From assembly GCA_033558025.1 (NCBI GenBank), contig JAUCEF010000018.1, forward strand, positions 248,001-312,000: a stretch of 64,000 bases of DNA, given 5' to 3'. Shown here one piece after another: positions 11,935 to 22,919 of the stretch. The stretch is from Phytophthora sp. 'mugwort' (lineage: Eukaryota > Oomycota > Peronosporomycetes > Peronosporales > Peronosporaceae). The position numbers and the translations under genes are program-made. Under the pieces are notes generated by a model. That model did not search any database. It saw nothing but the letters and a program-made list of their open reading frames with translations, and was not told the origin of the DNA. Within the stretch, counting starts at the first letter, position 1. Each line of letters starts with the position of its first letter.

Positions 11935-13610
11935 TTGCCGCGTCTCAATTGGCGGATGAAAGGCTGGAGACCAGCACCCGCAGTGATTACAATGGAAGCT
12001 TGCGGCGGTTTGCGAACTTTTGCGAGCAAGAAGGGTACCCAAATTCTCTCCAACATTGATTTCGAAAACTCCCGAACGTGCTTCCGGCTTATATTCACAG
12101 ACTCGGGAAGTGTGGACACCCAGTTGACCGCTAGATCTCCGAACAAAACGACGACGACACCTTTGAGATGCGCGGGAACCCTGCGAAAAAAAGTGATCAT
12201 TGTCAATTAAATCATGACAGGACTTAACAAGGCGAAGAAGCGAGAACATATGCAAGTGCGTGCATCTCCGATGCCACTATCGAAGCTCACAAAAATGGTC
12301 AAGTATCTCGAAGACGACAGTACCATTTTCAACGAGTTGATGCGAGTGTGGTTGATGGCTGTGGGATCGTTATGCTTCTACGGGATGTGCCGCATCAATG
12401 AGGTTCTACAGATGAAGAGGGGTGAGATTCAACTGGGAGTAGAACGTATTTCGTCGGTGAATTCCTCCGTCATGGTGCGCTATGGATGCATTACAATTCG
12501 TGATCGCAAGACTGATCATGATCCCCAAGGTAGTCGGACTTACAATCTTCACATTCTTCCAAAGACGAACAAGCTGCAGAGGCCCTCACGTATGTCCAAC
12601 GTTGGATCGATTTCGTATCAATCAAGCTGAACAACAAATGGAACCGTGATGAGTTCGTATTTCCGTCGATGACACGAGTACCAAGGTCAACTGTTCAACG
12701 AAACAGAGCAACAGCTACAGCACCAACGGTGATTCTTTCAAGCACGTTGGAGTGAAATGGGGAGTGGCGATGACAGAGAACAACTTCATTCTGGTCTTAA
12801 GCATTGTCGCTGGGGCCTGTCAAATTAACCAAAGCCTACTGGGGGACGACATTTGGTTCACGTCATACTGTTTCAGACACGGTGGAGCACAGTATCGCTT
12901 TATGTTTGCGCCGGGCAAACGTCGCTGGTCTCTGAAAATGGTGAAGTGGTGGGCAGGTTGGCCTCAAAAGGAGCAAAATGGGACTGTTTTACGCTATCTG
13001 TTGGATGGTGTACTTGATCGTGAAGAGAGCCAACTGAGCGACTCACTTGCATCCGATATCATCAACCAAACGAAAGAAATGTTTGTTTACTCTTCCCGAG
13101 CGCATGAACCTCGCCATAGCAGTTGCCCCCAACCAAGCTTATCGGTTGGAGCCAGTCATGCGCGTTCATTAGCAGCATCAATTGGTGACAAAGGATTGTC
13201 TAAAGAGCTACTATAAGAATCGCTGAAGGATTTGGTGTGTAATACCGGCGCTGCCTGCCAACACCTAGAGGAGGTAACGCTAACATCTCCGACTCCAGCC
13301 CCTGAGACCACGTTGACATCCGATTTACCTGAAGCCAAATTCTGGCGAGGCTACGTGACCCAGTACTGGATAAGTGACCCCTCACGTCACCAATACAGAG
13401 CAGGCGTCGACATGCTTCCCCATGAGGTAAAATGTTTTTAAGTCGCGTCTATCGAAATGAAGCCCATTGCCGAATACGTCCGCAACAACTTCAACGGCGA
13501 CTTGGGCAAGCTGAAGATAGCTTTAGCGCAAGTATTGGCGGGAAGTCTACCGTCGACAAGATTTGTACCGCGATCAGGGCACAACGTGCGCAAAATATTT
13601 TTCAAACATA
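11935..13610 (+). pseudogene. Crypton-type tyrosine recombinase, most complete copy
   Basis: Plus-strand segments in several frames form one recombinase. An N-terminal stretch is followed by a frame (12,214-12,630) with MCRINEVLQMKRGEI, which holds the box I Arg. A frame (12,752-13,216) then has YCFRHGGAQYRFM (HxxR-type block, with R and H in FRHGG) and WWAGWPQKEQ followed by VLRYLLDG, giving the likely Tyr nucleophile. The tail (13,232-13,500) reads EAKFWRGYVTQYWISDPSRH, a segment that commonly follows this domain in oomycete copies. Frameshifts at about 12,580-12,760 and 13,216 break it. Crypton elements transpose with a tyrosine recombinase and need no RT. Confidence 0.65.
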
Positions 13611-13614
13611 ACAA

Positions 13615-13930
13615 ATAAATATCTGCATTTACGGATAGTATCCTAAAAAAAATGGCAAGAACTTAACATGTCGTCCACAGTTGACTATTAGACTACACCA
13701 TCGTATAGTATACCGAAATTGCATGTTTTCCACATTTGACGATTAGACTAAGTTTATATGGGTATACAAATTATAAGTGCCTTCTGCAGTTGTCGTATTC
13801 TAACGTTGTTTCCACAAAACGTAGCCTTAGTGGTTCAAACTTGTAAATTTTGAAATAGAGTGCAACAAAACAAAATAATAAAATTTTGTGATATGAACGT
13901 GCATGGTGGCTCGTTACTGCGACAGCTCAT
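13615..13930. other. AT-rich spacer
   Basis: A similar phrase appears at about 13,676-13,690 and 13,735-13,745 (catttgac/agttgac followed by gattagact or tattagact), suggesting a weak local duplication of about 60 bp. No gene is visible. Confidence 0.4.
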
Positions 13931-13935
13931 GAAAG

Positions 13936-14912
13936 TTAATGAACACGTCCAGATCGGTGTTGACGCAGTGGGGGCGAATCAACAATGTTGAACTGAAATC
14001 GTTGTCTTCCATTATGGCGTAGGTTGCTCCCTGAACACAAAGGACACAACAACGTAACCACGCACGCGAGTGACGCCTCGCGACTTAGTTCCAAGCACCT
14101 TGCATAGAGACACTCATAGTGATAAACATGTTCACAAATGGTGCTTTCTGCACGAAGACTTCGGTGCCCAGGAGTCGACGACGTCATACCGAACACATGG
14201 GCGGGGTGGGCGATACTCACGTCGGTCATGGACCACGACCATGCAGATTGGACACTTTGGATATTCGTACAGCCACCGCTCCAAGCAAGTCCGATCGAAG
14301 CGAACATCACAGCGGGTATTGTTGGCTGGACAAGTCACTTTCTCCTCTGAAGGGATGATCTCGTAGCATAGCATGCATTCGTGGCCCACTTCATTCGAAT
14401 CAGTATCCGAGGCTTCGCTAACGTGAATTTTGCATTGGCCGTCGTAAGGTGAATTTCACAAGTAGTTTCGTGAACTTTATCCGTCACAACATGAATTCCA
14501 CCAGACATAACTTGATCTTCATCCTCTTCCGTCAAATCAATGACGTTCGCATCGGAAGTCTCGGTCAACCTTGTAGGATATTGGACTTCAAAATCATCGG
14601 AGCTCTATCGTGATCAGCTCCCTGCTTACTCTCTTGCTGCTCTTGACGTAGTTCGCGTGCTCGAGAGCGAATACACCGGTAGCTTTCGACATCCATTTTG
14701 CGTGCTACCATCTCTCGATGCCCTGCTCGCGCAAATCTTGCACATCGTTGAGTTTTTGCTGATGGCGAGTCATGCCTTGAGCACCACCACCAACTGGAAT
14801 GCCGCATATTGAGCGCCGTACGCAACAGGATGACAGTTTCGTTGGTGTCGAAGGAGGTTATCGCTACGACTGAATAGGTAACCGCACGTATCGCAGATAA
14901 ATCGGCCTGCAT
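13936..14912 (-). pseudogene. Broken C2H2 zinc finger / SUMO-interacting motif / RING protein
   Basis: Reading the minus strand from about 14,910 downward, one frame has ICDTCGYLFSRSDNLLRH followed by QRNCH, a C-x2-C-x12-H-x4-C zinc finger. A charged helical segment follows after a shift and a stop. Next comes NVIDLTEEDED, a hydrophobic core followed by acids, the classic form of a SUMO-interacting motif. Then a RING-like block reads HECMLCYEIIP ... CLERWLYEYPKCPICMV. A further frame (about 14,010-14,150) carries ICEHVYHYECLYARCLE and TLLCPLCSG, a second RING-like Cys/His set. The pieces lie in at least three frames with a stop between them, so it is a decayed gene. The SIM plus RING order resembles SUMO-targeted ubiquitin ligases; this is inference. 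Confidence 0.5.
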
Positions 14913-14914
14913 TC

Positions 14915-16825
14915 AGTGTCATCTGGATAGCTGTTAGTTTTGGGTACTTAGGTTTGATTGGCTAAAATATGCGTACGATTAGCGGTTGGTTGGGTCACTT
15001 GGTGGAGTTGCTTCGGTGAAGAATTTATCGGACGGGAAATTTAATAATGAGCCTAAGATTTTTCTGGGAAGTCCATTACCGGACGTCACTAGGGCAACGA
15101 TCGCACGATTTACTGACAAATCAGCTGCTTTTACCCTAACCCAAAGTCGACCTCTGATACATCAGTGTTAAAATATAATGTACGCCGCATCAATTAGCTT
15201 TACATAATCGCTGAAAGTTGCTCCAACCTACAGAAGTCCTACTTCCATATATCTTCCAATGTCAAGCCACAAACAAAACGAGAATTCGTGAGCATCAATA
15301 GTGATGAAACAAGTTTATCAAATTTTGACACCCTCGAGTTCTTCTGGTAAGTGCTCGTTGTCTGGTTGGCTGCCGAAGACGGAGCCTTCAGTCTTAAAAG
15401 GGTTGTCGCGGCTTGCACTAGCTTAATCCCCGCCAGGCATATAATGGTACGCAGTACTCCTATTCACTGTGTAGCTATTCTGTAACTAAATTTGTATATC
15501 GTTTGTGTATTACAGTCACCGCTATAGCTTTATAAAAAGGCTCGAAAAGATGAAGGGGTTTTGATTCATTCCGGTGCAATCATTATTTCTATTATTCCGT
15601 TCTTCCATCTACAAAGCACGGTGGATCATCTTCCGGCTCAAGGATCGCGTCAATATGTGTCAAGCTCTGCACCATCAGCATTGAATTGGCGAGCCAGCGA
15701 ACACAGCGAGGTCCAGCCTGGTTCTATTATCGGCATGAAGATGGAAATACATCGCGGAGAAGTTGCGCTTCGCTGAAGCCGGTTGTGATGACTACAGTGG
15801 ACGCGCGTGCTTGGGCCACACGATAATATCGCCATGGCGGAGACTGCAGAATTATGGTCGGATGCGTACGTCCCTCACGAAGCTGGCGAAAGGCGCACTT
15901 GATCCATTGCGCCCGCAAACAAAATTCAAGTGGCTTGCTCTAAGACATGTCCGCCGGTTGACTCACGTAGTGTATCTTAGACGGATGCGATGTAATGTAC
16001 ACTAGGACAGTTGGCTTGTGAATTAGTAGCTAAAAAAGAGCGGATGATTAGATGGAACCATAAGCCGACCCACCGGAACACAATGCAGATGGCTAAATAC
16101 GGGCAACATCGGGATTACCTTATGTTTTCCGAAATGATAGTGCTTTCCAGAGAGAAAATGCTCCGCTTGAAAAAGTAAATATCTCCCGATATACTGTCTT
16201 CGTCGCGAAAGTAGCTTATTTGGCGTTTTACGTCGTCTTTTCAAAGCGCATATACAAAACCAACTCACGCCGTTCCGACGTCTCATGCAAGAAACGAGGA
16301 GTTTGCAGCAGGTGCGAAGAAGAAACGGCGTTAAAAAACCCGTTGACGACCTAAGCGGCGAGGAGGATACAAGCGCGGAATCACTAACTTAATACTCGCA
16401 GGAGTTCTAACACTTGGCGATTCCACCACGTCTGGGGAGGATCCTTGTAATACATTTACTCGAAATACACTTGTTACAATAAATGCCGTGAGATTCTTGG
16501 CCGCCTGTCCAATTCGAAGGTATTTTCGATTTATCAAGTCTTCTCGAAATACATGGCCACTCATGTGATACGATGCTGTTTACAAGAACTCTTGTAGATC
16601 GATAATGGTACGATTTTTGACTAGATGCAAACTAATTAGCCATGCGACCAAGCGACCTACTAACACGCGTGTCGATCGGCGGTCATAAAGTGCTAAGAGG
16701 GTGTCGTTAAATGAGTATATGAGACTGCCTGAAACAAAATGATGCTAGCTAACATGTTCCTTTTTCCCGTCATGCCATTGCCCTTCTAAGCTAGCTGCGC
16801 TTGCGTCCTTGTCCTTTCCGGGTTG
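14915..16825. other. No gene recognised
   Basis: Short frames only, with no domain motif on either strand. Confidence 0.55.
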
Positions 16826-16828
16826 CCA

Positions 16829-18182
16829 TCACATGTGCAACTTGTGTGGTACTGCGTGTCGAATAACCTGAGACTGCGATTCCAGCTGCTGTCGCTGGTG
16901 TTCCGCAGCTTGCAGGCGTTGTAGCACTTCAATTGACGTCTTGCGGCCGTGGTGGTTCAGCCAATTGGCGTACTCGCGCGCCACGTCCGGAAAAACAGCA
17001 CGGAGTTGGACAGCAGCAGCCTCGCTTGCTGCCAAACATCGAAGTCACTCTTAGCTTGGGCATTTGGTAACCTTCAACTCAATGTCCTCTGCGTACTTGT
17101 CCACCTGTTCGTTAGGTTGCACCATCCGCATCATCAAATCCCTTAGCAGGGTCCGGAATGATGCCGTCGCCCGTCTCAGAGTGCTTGGTAATAAACGCCC
17201 ACAGCATCAAGGCGGCCTCCATGATGTCGCGCGTCTCGTCGGTCTTGAACGTAGGCCACAAGTCCACCCACCACGATAGTGCTAACGCTGAGCAAGCCTT
17301 GTTCTTCCTGGCAGCGTACCACTCCCCGTGCTTCGGTCTACACAGGCCGAGGTACGATTGCCACCGTAGTAAATCTCGCAGACTTTGCGCGGCTCAAAGT
17401 GCAGCGGCACCTCGCTCTTCCTCGCTTTGTAGTCGGCCTTGCAGTGGAGCTTAGATAGCATAATCGGGACTGAGTTTCGTTACGCCTTCGTATACTCGGC
17501 CAACTCTCGGGCCTCGTAGCGGCTACCTGGGAAGTTGCTGTCCAGTGACTGCCCTGACGTCTACGTTGTTGGTCGTCGCGCGAACTGCCGTTGCTTCCTG
17601 ACTAGCTTGGTGGTTGCGGCGACGTGTTTCCAAATGTGGCGCCAGCTGCATGCGTGTGTCACTTCATACCTTCGAGCAACACACGGATTAGTGGGCTCCC
17701 GGTAAGAATTTTGGCCAATTAGAGAATCAGATGCTCAGCCCCGTTCGGTTTGTCATCTGTCCAAACATCTTGCAAATTCCACATTTCAGCCAATCGCTAA
17801 GATGTTTCGCCAGGATTGGTCGCAATTTTGTCTTCGTTCCGACCAGTAGATGCCACTTGATGCCACCTCGGTCGCTTGCGACGCCGTGATTGGGCTTATA
17901 GCCTGTAATAACACAGCACGCGTCCGCGCATTGTTTGCCAACCACTTAGAGTAGAAGGCATTCTAGCTACCATATAGGGCGGTAGTAAACCGAGGAAAAC
18001 CGTAAGCACTTGCGTGTCGGGCGAAGTACCGCGACAGAACCAGCGTAGAGTCTGGGGCAGAAGCTTTCTCTTGCAGTGCTTGCTGGCCTGCAAAAGCTGA
18101 AGTGAGATAAAGAGCTCCTGATCCAAGCCACACCATTCCGCAATATATATGCAGTAGTGTATATTGAACCTAATATAAACAA
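16829..18182 (-). other. Decayed unrecognised coding remnant
   Basis: The minus strand has successive protein-like pieces in shifting frames. About 17,100-17,250 reads ALMLWAFITKHSETGDGIIP then FDDADGATER; 16,829-17,035 is a helical Gln-rich segment; 17,727-17,945 contains GGIKWHLLVGTKTKLRPIL. The composition and the shared strand suggest one old ORF, probably a transposon protein, broken by frameshifts. I do not recognise the family. Confidence 0.35.
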
Positions 18183-19056
18183 CTTGCCTTGGTGTTTAGG
18201 TGCGTATCACCATCTTGAGTGCTCTCACCCAGCAATGCCGTGCGCACAGGCGCGCGGCAGACTTCAGCATGGGGAGGCCGCGTGGCCTTACCAAATGATA
18301 GTAAAGTGGATGGGGGAGAGGGATGCTAGGTTCCGGCACTGGTGTCGGCCTTGACGTTGGAGTCCGCTCGCAAATCACTGTCCCCCGCTGCTAATGTGCT
18401 CGAATCCAGTATGGGGTCATCACACGATCTCAGAGCCTGCAGCGTACAAGAGGAATCGTCCCCGTAAAGCTACTCCATAGTCTGTTTAAAAGCGACATAC
18501 CAGTTGGTCAATAATTTGCTGAAATCGAAATGATGCTAGTATCCAGACTACCCAGAAGTTTAGTGAGTACATCCAGATAAAATTGGAAGTTGAACAGGAT
18601 AGAGGTCCGCCGCATTTGATTCGTCTCGAATGTTTATGCTAGCAACACCAATAAAACGGAGTTTATACTGTGGACGACATTTTGGAGCTGCCATTGCTCG
18701 ACAACGATTCAGCGAAAATCACTTGTGTTGGTTTCAATATAAAGCTGGCTTCCGTCATTGCGATAGTGTACTCAGTCCGCTCTTCAACAAATGCTAAACG
18801 TTTGTTTTGCGCTGTCTATCCTGAAAATCAATTTTCAGAGAACAATAGTAGTACGCCTGGAACTAATATTCTGCTAAAACAATAGTATCATTATTTTGAT
18901 ATCATTTTATAATACTGTCGTGGTACTATTGCTAATACTGAAATCGGTTACCGGTATGTTCTGGAGATATCCGAAAGTGACACTCATTGAAGAAGAGCCT
19001 CGTGTTCCTGATTCCCAAAATATAACTTACAACTTATTATTTCTAACGTTCTTTTA
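18183..19056. other. No gene recognised
   Basis: Downstream flank of the transporter gene. AT-rich from 18,880, which probably includes that gene's 3' end signals. No ORF of interest. Confidence 0.5.
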
Positions 19057-20817
19057 CTAGCTTGCCATGTCAGCCATGGCCTTGAGGTTCACAGCCATGG
19101 CGTAGACGAAGAAGACGATAAAGATGATCCAGATTGCAATGCACGCGAACGTGCTGTAGCCGCCGTATACGCGCATTTGCTGCGCGTCGAGCTTCTGACG
19201 CGGAAGAAGAAGCACTGAAAAGAGAGACATTGCGTGCACAGCGTACGCAATGAGTAGCAACAGCAGAAGCTGTCCCGTCCCGTCATTAAGGCTTACTGGG
19301 GCCACGTCGGCCATCCAGTCACTGCTTAGTGTGCGCATAGCGATGGCAATCGTACTGCGGAATGACAACAGCATACCCTGGGTAGCACCCTCCGACCCAT
19401 TCTCGGCGATCTCCGTCGCGGGAATCAGCGAGAAAATGGTGATGATGCCGTCCGTGAAACCGGGGATGCAGCCGAGAGTGTCGTAGAGAGCCTGGCTACG
19501 GACCGATGGCACGTAGATCATCATGAAAGCTCGGAAGGTTTCCGGGATGACCATGACGGCGATACCTAGACACACACATCGTCGCCAAGACGAGTTGGAC
19601 CAGAAGATCTTCCACATGATCATAGACGCCATGGTGGTCATGTACTTGAGCGCGTTGGTCACGAGTGTCGTGTTCGGGTTGAGTTCGGCCATCCTGACGA
19701 AGACGGCGTTGGCAGAGCCGAAGTAGAAGCGCGTGGTCGCCAACAGGACGCACAGGAACAGCACAAGCTGCCACACTGCGCGTTGCTGGCACATCCGGAA
19801 GAAAGACCCGATACGAGCACTAGCTGTGGAAGGCGCCGTCGTGATCATGGTAACGCTGCCCTCCTCCGCGACGATTTCGTTCATTAAGCCGGCCTCGGCT
19901 TGGACCGTGCGTTCCGTGCAGTTGCGCAGCACGAACGGCACAGGCATCAGACTGAGTAGCGCCAACACGGCGTAGGCCCAGAACGGGTCGATGCGTAGTG
20001 CATAATTCCTCTTGTCGTCGTCGAAGCGGATGAGAATGGCGGTTAGCCATAAACCGATCCATTCGATGCCTGTTCGGAAGAGAAGGTAGTTAATCTGAAG
20101 AGTGCCGCGCGTCGTGAGCGGCTCGCGCTGAGACAGCTCGATGACACGAGCGTCCGTGGCAATCTTGCTGAGCATGGTGCCGAATGTCGCGCCCATGATG
20201 AGCACCATGTAGTAAATGATGTAGTTGCTGAGCTCGTCCTCTGTCGAGTTATCCACGTCCACAGTCGCAGAGAGAGTCATCAGGCCCATACACATGAGGA
20301 AGCTCAGCAGCGTGCCGGTGATCATGTAGGACTTGCGGCGGTATCCGCCGATCGGCAGGATGTCTGAAAGCAGCCCCAAGAAGAAGCTGAGAGTCGTAGG
20401 GATACTAAGCAAGCACTCGATCACAACGGAGCTCTCGGATCGCTGCAGCAGAAGCGAGTGCATGAGCGTCGGACGCATGCAATACCTGAGCACAGCATAA
20501 ATGATGCTGCTCTGTGCCGTGGCGAACAGCAAGCCGTAGTACGAGGGGGAGAACAGGCTGATGCCGCCACCCTCGCGCAGAGCACCAAATTGCTGGTAAT
20601 TAAAGAACTTGTTGCCTGCCACGAAGCGGTTGTTTCCCAGCATGGCCGAGGGCTCGATACTGTCGAAGCTGTTGCGGCCGTCGGGCCCGTACGTCATGGT
20701 CATGGTGGAGGGGCCGTGCTCCATGCCGCCGCAGTTGGACTCCTGTACGGAGTTGGTGTAAGCGGAATTGGCGTTGTAGAACCCGCCGCCCTCCTTGTGG
20801 TTCGACGGCACCCCCAT
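19057..20817 (-). CDS. BT1/FBT-family membrane transporter
   Basis: A polytopic membrane protein of 586 residues from the chosen start. The segment LSFFLGLLSDILPIGGYRRK followed by SYMITG is the hallmark cytoplasmic loop of the folate-biopterin transporter (BT1/FBT) branch of the major facilitator superfamily. About ten to twelve hydrophobic spans follow, and the last forms the extreme C-terminus (FACIAIWIIFIVFFVYAMAV). The open frame extends to 20,985, but the ATG at 20,817 is preferred. It lies about 45-70 nt below an oomycete initiator-like element, and the upstream 56 codons lack transporter character. Homologues in kinetoplastids and plants carry folates or pterins; oomycetes have many members of unknown substrate. 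No introns are needed. The substrate is not predictable here. Confidence 0.85.
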   Translation of the reverse strand: MGVPSNHKEGGGFYNANSAYTNSVQESNCGGMEHGPSTMTMTYGPDGRNSFDSIEPSAMLGNNRFVAGNKFFNYQQFGALREGGGISLFSPSYYGLLFATAQSSIIYAVLRYCMRPTLMHSLLLQRSESSVVIECLLSIPTTLSFFLGLLSDILPIGGYRRKSYMITGTLLSFLMCMGLMTLSATVDVDNSTEDELSNYIIYYMVLIMGATFGTMLSKIATDARVIELSQREPLTTRGTLQINYLLFRTGIEWIGLWLTAILIRFDDDKRNYALRIDPFWAYAVLALLSLMPVPFVLRNCTERTVQAEAGLMNEIVAEEGSVTMITTAPSTASARIGSFFRMCQQRAVWQLVLFLCVLLATTRFYFGSANAVFVRMAELNPNTTLVTNALKYMTTMASMIMWKIFWSNSSWRRCVCLGIAVMVIPETFRAFMMIYVPSVRSQALYDTLGCIPGFTDGIITIFSLIPATEIAENGSEGATQGMLLSFRSTIAIAMRTLSSDWMADVAPVSLNDGTGQLLLLLLIAYAVHAMSLFSVLLLPRQKLDAQQMRVYGGYSTFACIAIWIIFIVFFVYAMAVNLKAMADMAS

Positions 20818-20861
20818 AGCTAATGCAGCCAGCGAATCAGGACGCGAAAACCTGTCGTTTG

Positions 20862-20886
20862 CCCGGTAAAAAACAGAGTGAGACCA
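20862..20886 (-). promoter_or_regulatory. Initiator-like element of the transporter gene
   Basis: On the minus strand the bases read TCTCACTCTGTTTTTTACC, close to the oomycete core promoter (an initiator with TCAYTYY followed by a T-rich flanking element). It lies 45-70 nt before the ATG at 20,817, a normal distance for oomycete genes, and supports that start over the longer frame. Confidence 0.45.
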
Positions 20887-20989
20887 AACTGAACAAAGCT
20901 GCAACGGTGCAAGCGGCTGTACAGTAGTTTGAATAAATGTAAAGAGCAAGGTGCAGGAAGTTCCCGACCCGGCGTTTGATGGCATTGTT

Positions 20990-22770
20990 CATGAAACTGC
21001 TGAAACCTCCGACTCTATCGCGCCGACAGTGGGACTAAAGAGTTGATCTACGTCGAGGCTATGCATGCCTTGAGTCATCTAAAGCCGATACGGAACTGGG
21101 CGGATATATATGAACGAAGTACGCACACAGTTTCACTTGAGCAAAGTATGTCAATCAAACGCACATCACCATTTGCATTTGATTTCAGAATTTTGACTTG
21201 AACAGTGTATTGACAAAAGTTCACGGCCGAGATTTGCATGGGAAAACTATTCTCAAGCGCAGGGGTCAACACGAGGGATCAGGAGCAAAGCCTCCACAGC
21301 TCCCGCTTAAGCGCACGCGGGGCTCCTGAATCGCAGCCGGTTTCGAGAGGCACTCCAAATTGGAGTGTCCTACAGTACATGCTGACAGCATGTTCATTGC
21401 TGTCGTGTTGCTCGAGTTTGTTTACTTGAATGGTCAATTTGCATCAGGTTTTCCGAATAATATATACATGTATTCCGGACTGCTATTTTTTTCGGGCAGC
21501 TTCGATTTTGGTTGAGTTCATCTGCCGACGCGATACTGCACTGTGGTGGCCAGCGCCAATGTAGCGGCATCATAACACCACCGGATCGAGACGACTGGAC
21601 TTATGCGATTCAATTGAACGCCAGCACTCCTTGAGGCCGCCCCAGCAAGCGCATCGGTATCCATCAGGTGCAGTCAACAGGACGTCTCTGTGTGGAAGTG
21701 CTGGTCACCTATACCATGGCATGCGTGCTTGGGTCATTCCGTAGATGGGAACGACGTGTAGCTAAAAACAAAAATCGACCGGACCGCGCCATTTTACGAT
21801 TCACATCTCGACGTAAAACGGCCATGGTCATCGGGTTTTGGATCATTACAACTCAGTTGTGACAACTGCTACACCGGTGTCGTAACCTTTGCAAGCACGG
21901 GGATCTTCCATTCCGGCTCAAAAAGCCCCAGCGATGTGCTCACGATAAACAAACAGTCTCTCATGCCCCGTGAGTCGTGAGACCGGTCTACAAAAAGCAA
22001 GCGACCTGCAGCAACGAACGCAACCTTTCACACTGCAAAAACGTTTATCGGTTTCATTTCGCGAGGTATGTGCATCGTCGCATAGGGAAGGAAATGCATG
22101 CTGCGGTGCTGACAGGCGGTAGGTAATCTGTCACGAGGCGACGTTATTTTACATGTATCGAGGAGACCATATTGAGCAACGCCACTCTATTCCGTTGTAC
22201 CCGTCGAAGTTGATGAGCACTTGACGACTGAGTGTTGTACAATTCCACGCGAGCACCTGCCACCCAACAGCAATCCCAGCCGGTGACTTACAGTTGATGC
22301 GTTCGCGACGAAAGGAAGCCCGCGTGATCTGCTGGTCAGCGAAATGGGGTTCCCTTAGTTTGATCCATATGGACAGTCGGGTTCGAAAACATCATGTGTT
22401 ACAGCGCCACGATCAACCTTTAGTACTGCGATGGTCGCAAGTCAGCGCCGGCTGCTTGAGGCAGCATTGCATCATGTTGGTTTGTCGACGGCTGGGCATC
22501 GCTGTCGGGCTGCCTCCATTACAAGATGCAAGGCTGCCAGAGACGACCTTACGGAGGGCGAGGTTGCACCCTTGGTAGCTTGGGGGGTGGACCACGTGCA
22601 TGCTTCAACGAAATGCCTAGGATTATTTTGGCACTCAGGTGTCCTTCGGCTCGCCACACAGTCATCAGCACGCCTTTACAGTTTAAGCAGTGAATTTTGT
22701 ATTGTCAACTCGTTGGTACTGTATCCACTTCAACGTGCACTGTATTAGCGCATATTTCCATTTACATTTG
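20990..22770. other. Intergenic, no gene recognised
   Basis: Spacer between the divergent transporter and NPF-protein genes. Short frames at 22,294-22,748 show no motif. Nothing else is recognisable apart from the palindrome at its right edge. Confidence 0.5.
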
Positions 22771-22771
22771 G

Positions 22772-22793
22772 GTTTTGTAGGACCCTACAAAAC
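22772..22793. promoter_or_regulatory. Perfect 22-bp palindrome upstream of the NPF-protein gene
   Basis: GTTTTGTAGG, a 2-base spacer AC, then CCTACAAAAC, an exact inverted repeat with 10-bp arms. It lies 127 bp before the ATG at 22,920 and could be a binding site for a dimeric regulator. No known oomycete factor is assigned. Confidence 0.5.
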
Positions 22794-22919
22794 TCACCGT
22801 CTGGAATTAGAAGAACACCAAGCGCAAGTTTGAACTAGCCGCGTCGTCCTCGTTGACTCCGTCTACCCACAGAGCGTCCACACGTCTCTCCTCTTCCTAG
22901 AGAGCCCCGTTAGACCACC

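Noticed and set aside
20458..20823. 121-residue plus-strand ORF inside the transporter gene
   Set aside because: It lies antisense to a strong multi-span coding sequence and is Ala/Val/His-rich without motifs, so it is a shadow frame.
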